A stretch of 64,000 nucleotides of DNA, taken from Pseudomonas khorasanensis. GTDB taxonomy: Bacteria; Pseudomonadota; Gammaproteobacteria; Pseudomonadales; Pseudomonadaceae. The position numbers were made by a program, and so were the translations under genes. The notes under the pieces were generated by a model. That model saw nothing but the letters and a program-made list of their open reading frames with translations. It did not search any database and was not told the origin of the DNA. The stretch is taken from positions 186,001-250,000 of the forward strand of contig NZ_JABWQP020000002.1 in NCBI RefSeq assembly GCF_014268505.2, in the 5' to 3' direction. Below, in pieces: positions 63,657-64,000 of the stretch (the first letter of the stretch is position 1; each line of letters starts with the position of its first letter).

Positions 63657-63899
63657 ATGGCACGTAAAGAGTTCGAAAAGTTTGAGGCAGTCTCTGCAAT
63701 CGTCCCCGTCGAGTTGGGCGGCAACAAAGGCTATTACGCGGCAATCGCGGTAAAAGCCCTGGTCGATGGCGGCGCGCCACGGTTCCATACATTGCTCGAT
63801 GAGCAGGTGTTTCCCGGCGCCATTGCTGCCGATGACGCGGCCATCAATGAGCTGGACAAGCTCAAGGGCGTCACGGATGACGCCGAGCTGATCTGGTAG
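63657..63899 (+). CDS. Small conserved-looking hypothetical protein (80 aa)
   Basis: 80 residues, acidic in the second half (AIAADDAAINELDKLKGVTDDAELIW), with no membrane segment or cysteine. Ribosome site GGGAT precedes the ATG at 63657. Not recognised. It may form an operon with the ABM-domain gene. Confidence 0.65.
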   Translation: MARKEFEKFEAVSAIVPVELGGNKGYYAAIAVKALVDGGAPRFHTLLDEQVFPGAIAADDAAINELDKLKGVTDDAELIW

Positions 63900-64000
63900 T
63901 TACTTCTGCGAGCCTGGGCGCCACATCTTGAACAGAGCCTCAGGCCCCAGCTGGAAATAATCAGCAGGACCGCCGCCGCGCAGGATCGGTTCTGCAGCGG
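63900..64000 (-). CDS. C-terminal end of an unrecognised protein (5' part outside window)
   Basis: A minus-strand frame enters from the right edge and stops with TAA at 63902-63900, just after the preceding gene's stop. It ends ILRGGPADYFQLGPEALFK then MWRPGSQK. The convergent arrangement and a protein-like composition suggest a real gene. I do not assign a function. Confidence 0.45.
   Translation of the reverse strand, partial: AAEPILRGGGPADYFQLGPEALFKMWRPGSQK

Overview
The window is about 64 kb of gene-dense chromosome from a gamma-proteobacterium. Gene content and order point to a Pseudomonas of the P. fluorescens group: bfrB-bfd, rnt-pyrC-motY-argG, an rnf locus with nth, fxsA-groESL, colRS with LPS genes, mexVW, an icmP/imelysin locus, bifA-sodB, argO/argP and pobA/pobR. 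Other pointers are high GC and many REP-type palindromes of the 'GTGGGAGCGAGCCTGCTCGCGA' and 'TGTAGGAGCTGCCGAAGGC' kinds. The species is not identified. No rRNA, tRNA, CRISPR array, prophage or insertion sequence was seen.

Layout. 0-11 kb: a molybdopterin oxidoreductase, grxD, the bacterioferritin pair bfr/bfd (Fur-type site at bfd), a 2-Cys peroxiredoxin, rnt-pyrC, motY with a flagellar sigma-28 type promoter, argG, an AT-rich membrane-protein gene and an orphan LuxR-type response regulator. 11-19 kb: a tightly overlapping minus-strand operon rnfA-rnfB-rnfD-rnfG-rnfE-nth that has no rnfC, then metG and mrp. 19-24 kb: an SDR, a HugZ-like protein, fxsA and the heat-shock operon groES-groEL. 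24-33 kb: envelope functions. colRS is flanked by a PAP2 phosphatase and by a methyltransferase/LPS-kinase/small-protein operon, and both flanking promoters carry ColR-type boxes; mexVW efflux follows. 33-41 kb: an iron-linked imelysin / di-haem / imelysin / DUF1513 group, bifA and sodB. 41-54 kb: arginine export, an NAD-dependent epimerase, a coiled-coil membrane protein, a cache-domain protein, an MFS pump, pobA/pobR and small LysR-controlled gene sets. 54-62 kb: a thiamine-diphosphate decarboxylase and aldehyde dehydrogenase (probably 2-ketoarginine catabolism) followed by a polyamine-type ABC importer. 62-64 kb: an AraC regulator, a monooxygenase-like protein and a small unknown.

The strongest unusual signal is the Rnf-like operon. 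It keeps the flavin-attachment threonines of RnfD and RnfG. RnfA has lost both, and RnfE one of its two, cysteines that hold the membrane [2Fe-2S] cluster. The NADH/FMN subunit RnfC is absent. RnfB lacks its membrane anchor and carries a charged, Ala-rich repetitive tail that looks like the tail normally found on RnfC. This looks like a rewired Rnf derivative rather than a simple pseudogene, because the reading frames are intact and coupled. A second connected picture is the ColR regulon: one site reads perfectly against the remembered ColR consensus upstream of the PAP2 gene, and a one-mismatch site lies upstream of the methyltransferase/LPS-kinase operon.
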